NCBI GenBank assembly: GCA_019661805.1
Contig: JAIFWR010000024.1
Coordinates: forward strand, 1 to 5,372
Direction: 5' to 3'
Length of the DNA stretch: 5,372 bases
From: Candidatus Parcubacteria bacterium
GTDB taxonomy: Bacteria; Patescibacteriota; Minisyncoccia; Phycocordibacterales; Zambryskibacteraceae
Numbering within the stretch: position 1 is the stretch's first letter; each line of letters opens with the position of its first letter. Both the position numbers and the translations under genes were made by a program. Below are positions 1 through 5,372 of this stretch, in pieces. The notes under the pieces are model-generated. The model saw nothing but the letters and a program-made list of their open reading frames with translations. It had not been told where the DNA came from and made no database searches.

Positions 1-1
1 C

Positions 2-670
2 GCGGCTCCCGCCCTGGCGCAGGCACCGCCGCCGATGCCCTTCACCAATCGGCCGATCTCCAAGGCGCAGTACGTCAAGGCGATTGCCACCGACGACCAG
101 ACGATCCTCAACGTGTCCTGCAACAAACTGGTCTCGGCTGCGCGCCAGATCCACAAGGACCTCACGTTCACGAACTGCCTGGGGCTCGCGCTCTACGTCG
201 AGAAGCTCAACGTGAAGACGTGCCCCAATGTCGAGACGACGATCGCCCGCGTGCTGCCGGACGAGTCCATCGACCTGTACGGACGCAAGCGCGAGCTGCG
301 CGTCGGCGAGCAGTGCCTCTTCGACAACAACGATGCGAGCTGGTTTGCGTCCCTCTCATGCGGCAACTTCATCACGGGGAAGGTGCATCCCGTCTTCACC
401 GCCATGGTGAACGAGGAAGCGCCGAAGTCCTCCTCGACGCCGATCGCCAATGCGGCCGCCGCTCTTGCCGCCCAGCAGCCAGTGACAGAGGTCGCGCCGG
501 CAGACAACCCGGAGGCGCCAAGGAGTCACTGGTGGAAGCCGAAGTCGAAGAAGGGGAAGATCATCCTCGGCTCTGCTGCGGCCGCCATCGCAGGCGGTGG
601 GATCTACTGCGCCACCACGGGCTGCTTCATCAACAAGAACACGAACACGGTCGTCATCAACATCCGCTAA
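2..670 (+). CDS. Putative exported protein of unknown function, 5' end outside the window
   Basis: The reading frame is open to the left edge. The eleven codons before the first ATG (position 35) read AAPALAQAPPP, which looks like the end of a Sec signal peptide with an ALA|Q cleavage site. The true start therefore probably lies upstream and the ATG at 35 is internal. About 222 residues are visible. The first part (about 130 residues) is a mixed-composition domain with several cysteines, in contexts such as SCNK, NCLG, TCPN, QCLF and SCGN, compatible with disulfides outside the cytoplasm. An Ala/Pro-rich linker follows. Near the C-terminus a basic stretch (HWWKPKSKKGK) precedes an Ala/Gly-rich hydrophobic segment (IILGSAAAAIAGGGIYC) that could be a weak membrane anchor, and then a short polar tail. 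I recognise no family. The gene converges on the division-gene block and is probably unrelated to it. Its coding status is well supported; its function is unknown. Confidence 0.75.
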   Translation, partial: AAPALAQAPPPMPFTNRPISKAQYVKAIATDDQTILNVSCNKLVSAARQIHKDLTFTNCLGLALYVEKLNVKTCPNVETTIARVLPDESIDLYGRKRELRVGEQCLFDNNDASWFASLSCGNFITGKVHPVFTAMVNEEAPKSSSTPIANAAAALAAQQPVTEVAPADNPEAPRSHWWKPKSKKGKIILGSAAAAIAGGGIYCATTGCFINKNTNTVVINIR

Positions 671-693
671 GCGTCCGACGCACCCTGCGAAAA

Positions 694-723
694 GGCCGCC
701 GCGATCTCTCGATCGCGGCGGCC
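694..723. terminator. Bidirectional intrinsic terminator between convergent genes
   Basis: A perfect 13-bp inverted repeat (GGCCGCCGCGATC, loop TCTC, GATCGCGGCGGCC) fills the 66-bp gap between the exported-protein gene and the end of the reductase gene. On the minus strand the stem is followed directly by TTTT (690-693), a good arrangement for terminating the rpsU-to-reductase block. On the plus strand TTTT (730-733) begins six bases after the stem, so termination there is plausible but less canonical. Confidence 0.8.
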
Positions 724-736
724 TCACTGTTTTATA

Positions 737-1648
737 TTACGTCCGGAGCGAGAGGTAAATGTCCTCGAGGGCCTTGACGGCGTCGCCTGCGGCGATGTTG
801 TTCTGGTGGAAGAGGGCGTCAGTCGAGTCTCCGGCGGCCCAGACCCCCGTTTGGGACGTTCGCTGAGTTTTGGGGTCAACGGTAATCTGCTTGATCTGGT
901 TCATCTCGACCAGGCCTAGGACGAAGGAGGTCCTCGGCATGAGGCCGATCTCGACGAAGATGCCTCCGACCGCGAGTTCGTGCTCGCCTTCCGGGTCTCT
1001 GTAGGCAAGGCCCTTCACAAACTTCTCGCCCTTGATCTCTTTCGTATCGGCATTCAAAATCGCTTTCATATTGGGGTGGGCGAGGACCGTCTCGACCGTC
1101 CGCGCATCGGCCTTGAACGCCGCTCCGTGGTGGAGGAGCGTCACGCTTTTGGCATATGCCAAGAGTTGGGCCGCCGTCTCGAAGCCGGCGTTCCCGCCGC
1201 CGATGACCGCCACGTCCTGGCCGGCAAAGAGCGGCCCGTCGCAGGAGGCGCAGTAGGTGATGCCCTTGTTCTCGTATTCCTTGGCACCCGGGATCTCGAG
1301 CTTCCGGCGGCTGGAGCCCGTCGCGACGAGCACAGCTTTGGCCTGGTAAGAGGCCATGTTCGTTTTGATCTCGAATCCCTTTCCATTTTTCGAAACCTTC
1401 TCCACGAGCTCACCCGCCTTCACGGCGAAGTCCGGGCCCTCATAGCTCTTCACATGATTCTCGAGCGCTTGGCCGAAGTCATTTCCGCTGATCTTTTTGG
1501 TCCCGATCCAATTCTCGATCCCGGCGCTCTCGGTACTCTGCCCGCCCCAGGTTTCGGTAATCAAAATAGTCTTGAGCCTTTTCCGGGCAGCATAAACGCC
1601 GGCGCTGACGCCGGCGGGGCCGCCCCCGATGATTGCGAGTTCGAACAT
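737..1648 (-). CDS. trxB: Thioredoxin reductase / AhpF-like FAD-dependent disulfide reductase
   Basis: This 303-residue protein has the length and domain order of low-molecular-weight thioredoxin reductases. It has an N-terminal FAD dinucleotide-binding loop (GGGPAG, residues 8-13), a GGQSTESAGIENW flavin-contact region (35-47), the redox-active pair CASC (C133, C136) followed by DGPLF, a second nucleotide-binding loop (GGGNAG, 150-155), and a C-terminal FAD motif (GVWAAGDST, 268-276). The family passes electrons from a reduced pyridine nucleotide through FAD and the CxxC pair to thioredoxin or a related partner in the cytoplasm. The usual NADPH-selecting HRRxxxR motif is absent. The equivalent stretch is LLHHGAAFKAD (171-181), and this and the following sequence (AILNADTKEIKG, GIFVEIGLMPRT) resemble the reductase half of AhpF, which is NADH-linked, without AhpF's N-terminal domain. 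Cofactor and partner are therefore uncertain. The ATG start lies 9 nt after the ftsZ stop, so the gene is probably the last of that transcript. Confidence 0.92.
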   Translation of the reverse strand: MFELAIIGGGPAGVSAGVYAARKRLKTILITETWGGQSTESAGIENWIGTKKISGNDFGQALENHVKSYEGPDFAVKAGELVEKVSKNGKGFEIKTNMASYQAKAVLVATGSSRRKLEIPGAKEYENKGITYCASCDGPLFAGQDVAVIGGGNAGFETAAQLLAYAKSVTLLHHGAAFKADARTVETVLAHPNMKAILNADTKEIKGEKFVKGLAYRDPEGEHELAVGGIFVEIGLMPRTSFVLGLVEMNQIKQITVDPKTQRTSQTGVWAAGDSTDALFHQNNIAAGDAVKALEDIYLSLRT

Positions 1649-1657
1649 TCCGCTATT

Positions 1658-2854
1658 TTACTTCAACTTGCTCCTTCTGAGAAATGCGGGGACCGCAGAC
1701 CAGTCATCGTCATTGTCCTCGACCGGCTGGGCGGGGGTAGCGCCGACGGGCTTCTTCATCTCTTCCTTTGAGGAGGCCTTCTCGGCGCTTGAAATGGTGT
1801 TGAAGATCTTTCCTTTGCTCCCCGCCTGCGCCTCCTCGGTGTCGCGTCCGGAGAAGTTCTGGAAGAGGGACGTGGACTTGGCGCTGATCCTCTGCTGGCT
1901 GTCGGGGAAGTTTGATGCGATGACGGTGATCTTGAGTTCGCCCTTCTTCAGCTTCTCGTCCCTCACCGTGCCGAAGATGATCTTCGCGTTCGGGTCAACC
2001 GACTCGGTAATGACCTTGGCAGCGTCCTGGATCTCGAACATGGTCAAGTCGTCGCCTCCCGCGATGGAGAAGAGGACGCCCTTCGCCCCGTTCACGGAGA
2101 CCTCGAGGAGGGGCGAGGAGATGGCGGCCCGGGCGGCGTCCGCGGCCCTGTTCTCCCCCGTGCCGCTGCCGATGCCCATGAGCGCGGCGCCCGAGTCCTG
2201 GAGGACGGAGCGCACGTCGGCGAAGTCGATGTTGATGATGCCCGGGGTCGTGATGAGATCCGAGATGCCCTCGACCGCCTCCTTGAGGATGTTGTCGCAG
2301 ATGGCGAAGGCGTTCTTGGCGGTGACATTCTTCTCCACCGTCTGGAGGAGCCGGTCGTTGGGGATGATGATGAGCGCGTCGACCGCGTTCTTGAGCTCCT
2401 CGATGCCCTGCTCGGCGTAGCGCATGCGCTGGATGCCCTCGAAGAAGAAGGGCTTCGTCACGACGGCGACCGTGAGGATGCCGTTCTCCTTGGCGGTCTT
2501 CGCGATGACGGGGGCCGCGCCGGTGCCGGTGCCGCCGCCCATGCCGGCAGTGATGAAGACCATGTCCGCGCCCTTGATCGCCTCCTGGACCTCCTCCCTG
2601 GTTTCCTCGACGGCGCGCTTGCCGAGTTCCGGATTCATGCCGGTGCCGAGGCCGCGGGTGAGGTTCTTCCCGATGTGGATCTTCTTCTTCGCCATCGAAT
2701 TGTGGAGGTCCTGGGCGTCGGTGTTGACCGTAATGAAATCAACCCCGCGCACCTTGGAGTTCATCATGTGGTTGACCGTGTTCTTGCCGGAGCCGCCGAT
2801 TCCGATAACCTTGATTCTGGCGAACGACTCGACCTCTGGTTTGATTTGCGGCAT
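1658..2854 (-). CDS. ftsZ: Cell division GTPase FtsZ
   Basis: FtsZ is the tubulin-like GTPase that polymerises at midcell into the division ring. The 398-residue protein is close to the usual length. Visible elements are the N-terminal nucleotide loop (GIGGSGKNTVNHM, residues 18-30), the tubulin signature GGGTGTG (106-112), and the synergy (T7) loop NIDFADVR (208-215), whose D210 and D213 complete the GTPase site of the neighbouring subunit. After about residue 318 there is a polar Ser/Lys/Glu-rich linker. The protein ends in a conserved C-terminal peptide (WSAVPAFLRRSKLK, 385-398), the tail that binds FtsA. All key residues are present, so it should be active. It follows ftsA by 96 nt, a longer gap than elsewhere in the block, and that gap contains a possible promoter. 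The ATG has no strong Shine-Dalgarno sequence; GAGAA lies just upstream. Confidence 0.98.
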   Translation of the reverse strand: MPQIKPEVESFARIKVIGIGGSGKNTVNHMMNSKVRGVDFITVNTDAQDLHNSMAKKKIHIGKNLTRGLGTGMNPELGKRAVEETREEVQEAIKGADMVFITAGMGGGTGTGAAPVIAKTAKENGILTVAVVTKPFFFEGIQRMRYAEQGIEELKNAVDALIIIPNDRLLQTVEKNVTAKNAFAICDNILKEAVEGISDLITTPGIINIDFADVRSVLQDSGAALMGIGSGTGENRAADAARAAISSPLLEVSVNGAKGVLFSIAGGDDLTMFEIQDAAKVITESVDPNAKIIFGTVRDEKLKKGELKITVIASNFPDSQQRISAKSTSLFQNFSGRDTEEAQAGSKGKIFNTISSAEKASSKEEMKKPVGATPAQPVEDNDDDWSAVPAFLRRSKLK

Positions 2855-2877
2855 GGTTCTCGTTATTGGTTGGGCCT

Positions 2878-2886
2878 ATCTTACCA
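2878..2886 (-). promoter_or_regulatory. Possible extended -10 promoter for ftsZ
   Basis: On the minus strand the ftsA-ftsZ gap contains TGGTAAGAT, which fits an extended -10 element (TGn plus a TATAAT-like hexamer, 4 of 6 matches). Transcription would start about 16 nt before the ftsZ ATG. No convincing -35 lies at the normal distance; TTGCTT is present but 20 nt away. It would let ftsZ be expressed apart from ftsA. The call rests on sequence resemblance only. Confidence 0.3.
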
Positions 2887-2948
2887 GAGGGCACATAAAA
2901 GGAAAGCAATTGACCCGATTACCCAAACGTTTCACTATTTAGCCCTCT
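2886..2948. repeat. 7-bp inverted repeat spanning the ftsA-ftsZ gap
   Basis: AGAGGGC (2886-2892) and GCCCTCT (2942-2948) are perfect inverted copies 49 nt apart. One arm abuts the possible extended -10 of ftsZ and the other follows the ftsA stop by two bases. They could be half-sites for a regulator or the base of a loose RNA hairpin, but a 7-bp match at this distance can also arise by chance. Confidence 0.25.
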
Positions 2949-2950
2949 AA

Positions 2951-4153
2951 TTAAGGCAAAAACTGGGAAAACCATTTGGAAAGTTTCCTAACCACGTCCT
3001 TGCCACCGGGCGCAGAAAAGCTCCCGCTTTTCCGCCCGGTGAGGGCCTGGGCACCGTCGGAGTTGAAGCCGAGCAAGGCGAGCCCGCACGCGACCGTCCA
3101 GGCGGGGTCCTTGATCTTACCCTTCTCGGCTTGGCCGAAGTGGATCTCGGCGACGGAGGCCGGGAGCGAGAGCGCCTCCTCGGCGAGCGCCTTCACGCCG
3201 CCGATCTTGGCACTCCCGCCCGAGAGGATGATGCCGGCGGGCAAGAGCCTGTCCCTGCCGATCTTCTTCAAATGCCCTTCGATCGACTCGAAGCAGTCGT
3301 AGAGGCGGGCGGAAATGATTTCGTCGAGCTTCTTCTTCGAGTAGGGCGAGCGCGAGAGGCCGCCAAGCTTGATAATTTCTGCCTCCTCAAGCGAGACCTT
3401 GAGGCCGAGGGCGATGTCGTTCGTAATATCCTCGCCGCCGACGCCGAAGACCTCGAGGGAGACGGGATTCCCGTTCTCGAAAGCGATGACGGAAAGGGTC
3501 TCGGCACCCACGTCGGCGAGGAGCGCGCCGACCCGGCGCTCTTTCTTCGAGACGGTGACAAAAGAGGCGGCGACCGGAGCGGCGACGACGTCGACGACCT
3601 CGATGCCGGCCTCCTCGACCGCCTTGATGAGGTCGCCCAGGTGATGCTCGAGGCAGGTGATGAAAAGGGCCTTGACCTCGAGCTTGTGGGCCTTGAGGCC
3701 AACTGGCTCGCCCCAGGAGATCTTGCCGTCGATCTTGTACTCGACGGGGATGGTATTGATAATGCGCTTGTTGAGCGTCACTTCCTTGGAGAGCGCGGCC
3801 TCCGCCGCCTCGAGGGCGAGCGTGAGGTCGCGCTCGCTTACCTCAAGGTCGGCCCGGGTGATGGCGACCGAGCCCGTCGCCGTGATGCTCCCCAAGCCGA
3901 TACCGCCAAATGAGACGAAGGCGCGGCGGGGGCGTACCCCCGCCGCCTTCTCGGCCTTGGCCGCGGCCGCGCGCACGCTCTCTGCGACCTCGGCGACGCT
4001 CGCGATGAAGCCCTTCTCGACCCCCCGGCTCTCCGCGGAGCCCGTGCCGATGATCCGGGGGGAGAAGTGGCCATTCTCAACAACGCCCTCGGCGATGATC
4101 ACCTTGGTTTCGGAAGTGCCTATATCAATGCCAGCGACGACGTGACGAGACAT
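2951..4153 (-). CDS. ftsA: Cell division protein FtsA, actin-like membrane tether for FtsZ
   Basis: FtsA is an actin-fold ATPase that anchors FtsZ to the inner face of the membrane. I chose the ATG at 4153, giving 400 residues and the typical beginning MSRHVVAGIDIGTS. The frame is also open to an ATG at 4192, which would add 13 atypical residues and enlarge the overlap with ybeY. Visible elements are the phosphate-1 loop (GIDIGTSETKV, 8-18), the FtsA-specific 1C region (about residues 80-160), the phosphate-2 region (ADVGAETLSV, 213-222), an adenosine-binding loop (GIILSGGSAKIGG, 307-319), and a C-terminal amphipathic helix (VVRKLSKWFSQFLP, 387-400) suited to membrane binding. The phosphate-2 loop lacks the usual Gly-Gly-Gly-Thr run. 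The first 29 nt overlap the end of ybeY, and no clear Shine-Dalgarno precedes the start, suggesting translational coupling. Identity is firm; the exact start is less so. Confidence 0.95.
   Translation of the reverse strand: MSRHVVAGIDIGTSETKVIIAEGVVENGHFSPRIIGTGSAESRGVEKGFIASVAEVAESVRAAAAKAEKAAGVRPRRAFVSFGGIGLGSITATGSVAITRADLEVSERDLTLALEAAEAALSKEVTLNKRIINTIPVEYKIDGKISWGEPVGLKAHKLEVKALFITCLEHHLGDLIKAVEEAGIEVVDVVAAPVAASFVTVSKKERRVGALLADVGAETLSVIAFENGNPVSLEVFGVGGEDITNDIALGLKVSLEEAEIIKLGGLSRSPYSKKKLDEIISARLYDCFESIEGHLKKIGRDRLLPAGIILSGGSAKIGGVKALAEEALSLPASVAEIHFGQAEKGKIKDPAWTVACGLALLGFNSDGAQALTGRKSGSFSAPGGKDVVRKLSKWFSQFLP
3917..3950 (-). other. Very stable GC stem-loop inside ftsA
   Basis: The minus-strand message can fold into a perfect 9-bp stem, CGGCGGGGG / CCCCCGCCG, closed by a TACG (UACG in RNA) loop. 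It extends through a further GAAGG/CCTTC pairing with a two-base bulge. It covers codons for about residues 68-79 of FtsA. No U-tract follows, so it is not a standard terminator. GC-rich codon choice may explain it, but it is the strongest hairpin I saw inside a gene here. Confidence 0.5.
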
Positions 4154-4484
4154 GGAGCAGAGCTTGTTCAGCCTTCTCCATTGTATCCCCATGTTCCATT
4201 CCCTTCAAATGGAAAAGCCCGTGAATAAAGAGCTCCAGGGCGGAAAAGGCGCCGAGTTTGGAAAGGTTGATGAATATTTCCCCCGAGGTTTTCGAAACGG
4301 GGAAGGAGAGCACATTGGTCGGCAAGTCCCGACTGCGGTACGCCCTATTGAGCCGCCTCGAGAGCGCATCGCCGCAGAAGACGAGGGACAATTCGTACGT
4401 CTTGCCGAGCACATGATCGGCTATTGAAGCAAAATCAGCCCGCGGAAGGGGCTGACGCGTGCGGTTGGTGATGGAGATAGACAC
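4125..4484 (-). CDS. ybeY: Endoribonuclease YbeY, 16S rRNA maturation factor
   Basis: YbeY is a zinc-dependent single-strand endoribonuclease involved in processing the 3' end of 16S rRNA and in ribosome quality control. The 119-residue product contains the family's central block (LNRAYRSRDLPTNVLSFP, residues 45-62, then GEIFI) and the metal-binding pattern H-x3-H-x5-H within HGLFHLKGMEH (H88, H92, H98). A helix with Glu and Gln follows, as usual. It is shorter than typical bacterial YbeY (about 150 residues), mainly at the N-terminus and in the loops; the catalytic core is intact. The start is GTG, one base after the rpsU stop, with GGAAG a few bases upstream as a ribosome-binding site, which points to co-translation with rpsU. 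The TGA stop lies inside the ftsA reading region, so the two genes overlap by 29 nt. Confidence 0.95.
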   Translation of the reverse strand: MSISITNRTRQPLPRADFASIADHVLGKTYELSLVFCGDALSRRLNRAYRSRDLPTNVLSFPVSKTSGEIFINLSKLGAFSALELFIHGLFHLKGMEHGDTMEKAEQALLHVSSRRRWH

Positions 4485-4485
4485 T

Positions 4486-4746
4486 TTACTTCCGGCGGGA
4501 GAACTTGGTGAGCTCAGTAACCTTCCCGGCTTTGGTCAGTTCGGCGATCTCGGCCTTCTTCTTCAGATACGCGACGGTCTTTGCCTTCCTCGTATTGGCG
4601 GAGGGGGTGCGGTCGCTGTAGCGTTTGGAGCGGACGCGGGGGAGGATGCCGGCTCCCTGGACGCGCTTGGTGAAGCGTCGGAGGACGCTTAGGTTATTTT
4701 CATTGGGGCCTTTGACGACCTCAATATTGACTGAAGCTTGTGCCAT
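4486..4746 (-). CDS. rpsU: 30S ribosomal protein bS21
   Basis: bS21 is a small basic protein of the 30S subunit platform, near the 3' end of 16S rRNA, where it helps mRNA engagement. With the ATG at 4746 the product is 86 residues. It begins MAQASVNIEVVKGPNEN and continues with LRRFTKRVQGAGILPRVRSK (22-41), the family's Arg-rich helical core, then basic helices ending in KFSRRK. The frame is open 15 codons further upstream to 4791, but those residues do not fit the family and would overlap the promoter. At 86 residues it is a little longer than the approximately 70-residue E. coli form because of extra C-terminal sequence. It heads the tight run rpsU-ybeY-ftsA and has its own promoter-like sequence. 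No Shine-Dalgarno precedes the start; the leader just before the ATG reads CACTATTT. Confidence 0.93.
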   Translation of the reverse strand: MAQASVNIEVVKGPNENNLSVLRRFTKRVQGAGILPRVRSKRYSDRTPSANTRKAKTVAYLKKKAEIAELTKAGKVTELTKFSRRK

Positions 4747-4762
4747 AAATAGTGCGAGAGAT

Positions 4763-4791
4763 ACTCTAACACGGCCGTAAAATTCTGGCAA
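4763..4791 (-). promoter_or_regulatory. Likely sigma-70-type promoter for rpsU-ybeY-ftsA
   Basis: On the minus strand TTGCCA (-35, 5 of 6 matches, 4786-4791) and TAGAGT (-10, 4 of 6, 4763-4768) are separated by exactly 17 bp. TG sits in the extended -10 position. The predicted start would leave a leader of only about 10 nt before the rpsU ATG. The element lies in the 50-nt gap after the HisRS-like gene, so the block need not depend on read-through from upstream. Confidence 0.6.
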
Positions 4792-4796
4792 TACGG

Positions 4797-5372
4797 CTAC
4801 AAACTAATATGTTTCAAAAAGTTCGGCAGGAGCTCCATTGCGATGGTGTCCTGGGCGCGGGTGTGGATGTTCCTCACGGTCGCGGTGCCGTCCAAGGCCT
4901 CCTTGTGGCCGATGATGATGAGATAGTTGCAGCGGAGTTCCTCGGCGCCCTGGAGCTGGATCGAGAGCTTGTCCTTGCCGAGGAAGTGGTGCACGGGGAT
5001 CCGCTCGCGGCGGAGCGTCTCGATCAATCCGAGCGTCCTAATCTTCGCCTCGCGGCCGAGTCTTTTCTTGGGAGAAGATGGTGCACGAGGCCATCGGGAC
5101 CTCCTTCCTCAAGCCCATCCTCTTGCCTAGGCGCGAGTAGCGATAGCCCACGGCCAAGTACGTTGGTTCTGGTGAGGAAAGCTCCCTTTCTTCACCAGAG
5201 GCGCGGATGCCGAAGACGGTATGCGAGGCATGGTTCTTCTCCCCCACGAGCGAGGGCTCGAGGCCGAACTCGATTCCGAGCCCCTCGACGAACTCGAGCA
5301 CCTCCTTGAAGTGGCTCCGCGAGATGCTCGTGAGGAAGGCAAGCGAGGAGGGCGCCGCCTGCCTTAGCCCGA
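4797..5372 (-). pseudogene. HisRS-like protein (class II core plus HGTP anticodon-binding domain), frameshifted and 5' partial
   Basis: Two adjoining frames together make the C-terminal half of a histidyl-tRNA-synthetase-like protein. The upstream frame is open from the window edge to a TAG at 5038-5040. It carries ELGIE-type sequence (VLEFVEGLGIEFGLEPSLV), then GEKNHASHTVFGI, YLAVGYRYSRLGKRMG and VPMASCTIF. The downstream frame is open from 5126 to the TAG at 4797 and carries the anticodon-binding domain: LGREAKIRTLGLIETLRRE, then HHFLGKDKLSIQLQGAEEL, YLIIIGHKEALDGTATVRNI and TRAQDTI. The best crossover is near 5058-5070, around an AAAA run. There the expected first strand of the anticodon domain also seems missing. 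Classical HisRS motifs are altered: GLDYYTGTVFE is replaced by GEKNHASHTVFG, GGRYD by GYRYS, and no GLER motif 3 is visible. It may be a non-catalytic paralogue rather than the working HisRS. The lesion could be real decay or an assembly error. Confidence 0.7.

Noticed and set aside
220..777. Overlapping plus-strand frame of 185 codons across the exported-protein gene and the terminator
   Set aside because: It is Arg/Gly-rich, passes through the terminator hairpin and into the reductase gene. The frame with the signal-peptide-like start and balanced composition is the credible one.
980..1771. Long plus-strand open frame of about 263 codons opposite the reductase gene
   Set aside because: It is antisense to a gene with clear family motifs and runs into ftsZ. 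Its translation is low-complexity and resembles no family; such frames are common opposite GC-rich genes.
1629..2942. Two plus-strand open frames opposite ftsZ (1629-2420 and 2424-2942)
   Set aside because: Both are antisense to the well-supported ftsZ and have skewed Ser/Ala/Pro/Met composition typical of shadow frames.
3131..3913. Plus-strand open frame of about 260 codons opposite ftsA
   Set aside because: Asp/Gly/Glu/Leu-rich shadow of FtsA codons, with no recognisable motif and no spacing relation to other plus-strand genes.
4154..4192. Upstream ATG for ftsA at 4192
   Set aside because: The added residues MGIQWRRLNKLCS do not resemble an FtsA N-terminus and would increase the ybeY overlap to 68 nt. 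MSRHVVAGIDIGTS at 4153 fits the family, although AAGGGA upstream of 4192 keeps it possible.
4747..4791. Upstream start for rpsU at 4791
   Set aside because: The 15 extra residues (MPEFYGRVRVSLALF) do not fit bS21, and this start would lie within the -35 element of the likely promoter.
1..5372. CRISPR array, tRNA genes, insertion sequences or prophage signals
   Set aside because: No regularly spaced repeats, tRNA-like cloverleaf, transposase-like protein or terminal repeats were seen on either strand.

Overview
The window looks like chromosomal core DNA from a GC-rich member of the Candidate Phyla Radiation (Patescibacteria, Parcubacteria-like). This is an inference from the protein variants (a compact YbeY, an FtsA with an altered phosphate-2 loop, a HisRS-like protein with unusual motifs), the tight packing and the gene order. 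It is not a phylogenetic placement. The genes read with the standard bacterial code; ybeY ends in TGA and the other complete genes end in TAA.

Layout. On the plus strand, 2-670 holds the 3' part of a gene for an exported protein of unknown function. What looks like the end of its signal peptide lies at the very edge of the window. A strong hairpin at 694-723 separates it from a convergent minus-strand block that fills the rest. In transcription order (right to left) that block is: a HisRS-like gene that enters from beyond the window and is interrupted by a frameshift (4797-5372); rpsU (bS21); ybeY (rRNA-maturation endonuclease); ftsA; ftsZ; and a thioredoxin-reductase/AhpF-type flavoprotein. 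Spacing is tight: 1 nt between rpsU and ybeY, a 29-nt ybeY/ftsA overlap, and 9 nt between ftsZ and the reductase. The two larger gaps, 50 nt before rpsU and 96 nt before ftsZ, each contain a promoter-like sequence. No non-coding stretch exceeds 300 bases.

How the genes work together. rpsU and ybeY serve ribosome function and 16S rRNA maturation. FtsA and FtsZ are the membrane tether and the GTPase polymer of the division ring, and both keep the C-terminal peptides needed for that partnership. The reductase would supply electrons to a thioredoxin- or peroxiredoxin-type partner not seen here. The cluster therefore joins translation, division and redox functions, without the murein-synthesis genes that flank ftsA-ftsZ in many bacteria.

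Most of the window is ordinary housekeeping DNA. The points worth a second look are the broken HisRS-like gene with eroded catalytic motifs, the AhpF-like nucleotide-binding region of the reductase, the altered FtsA ATPase loop, and the unknown exported protein. I found no convincing undescribed multi-gene system.
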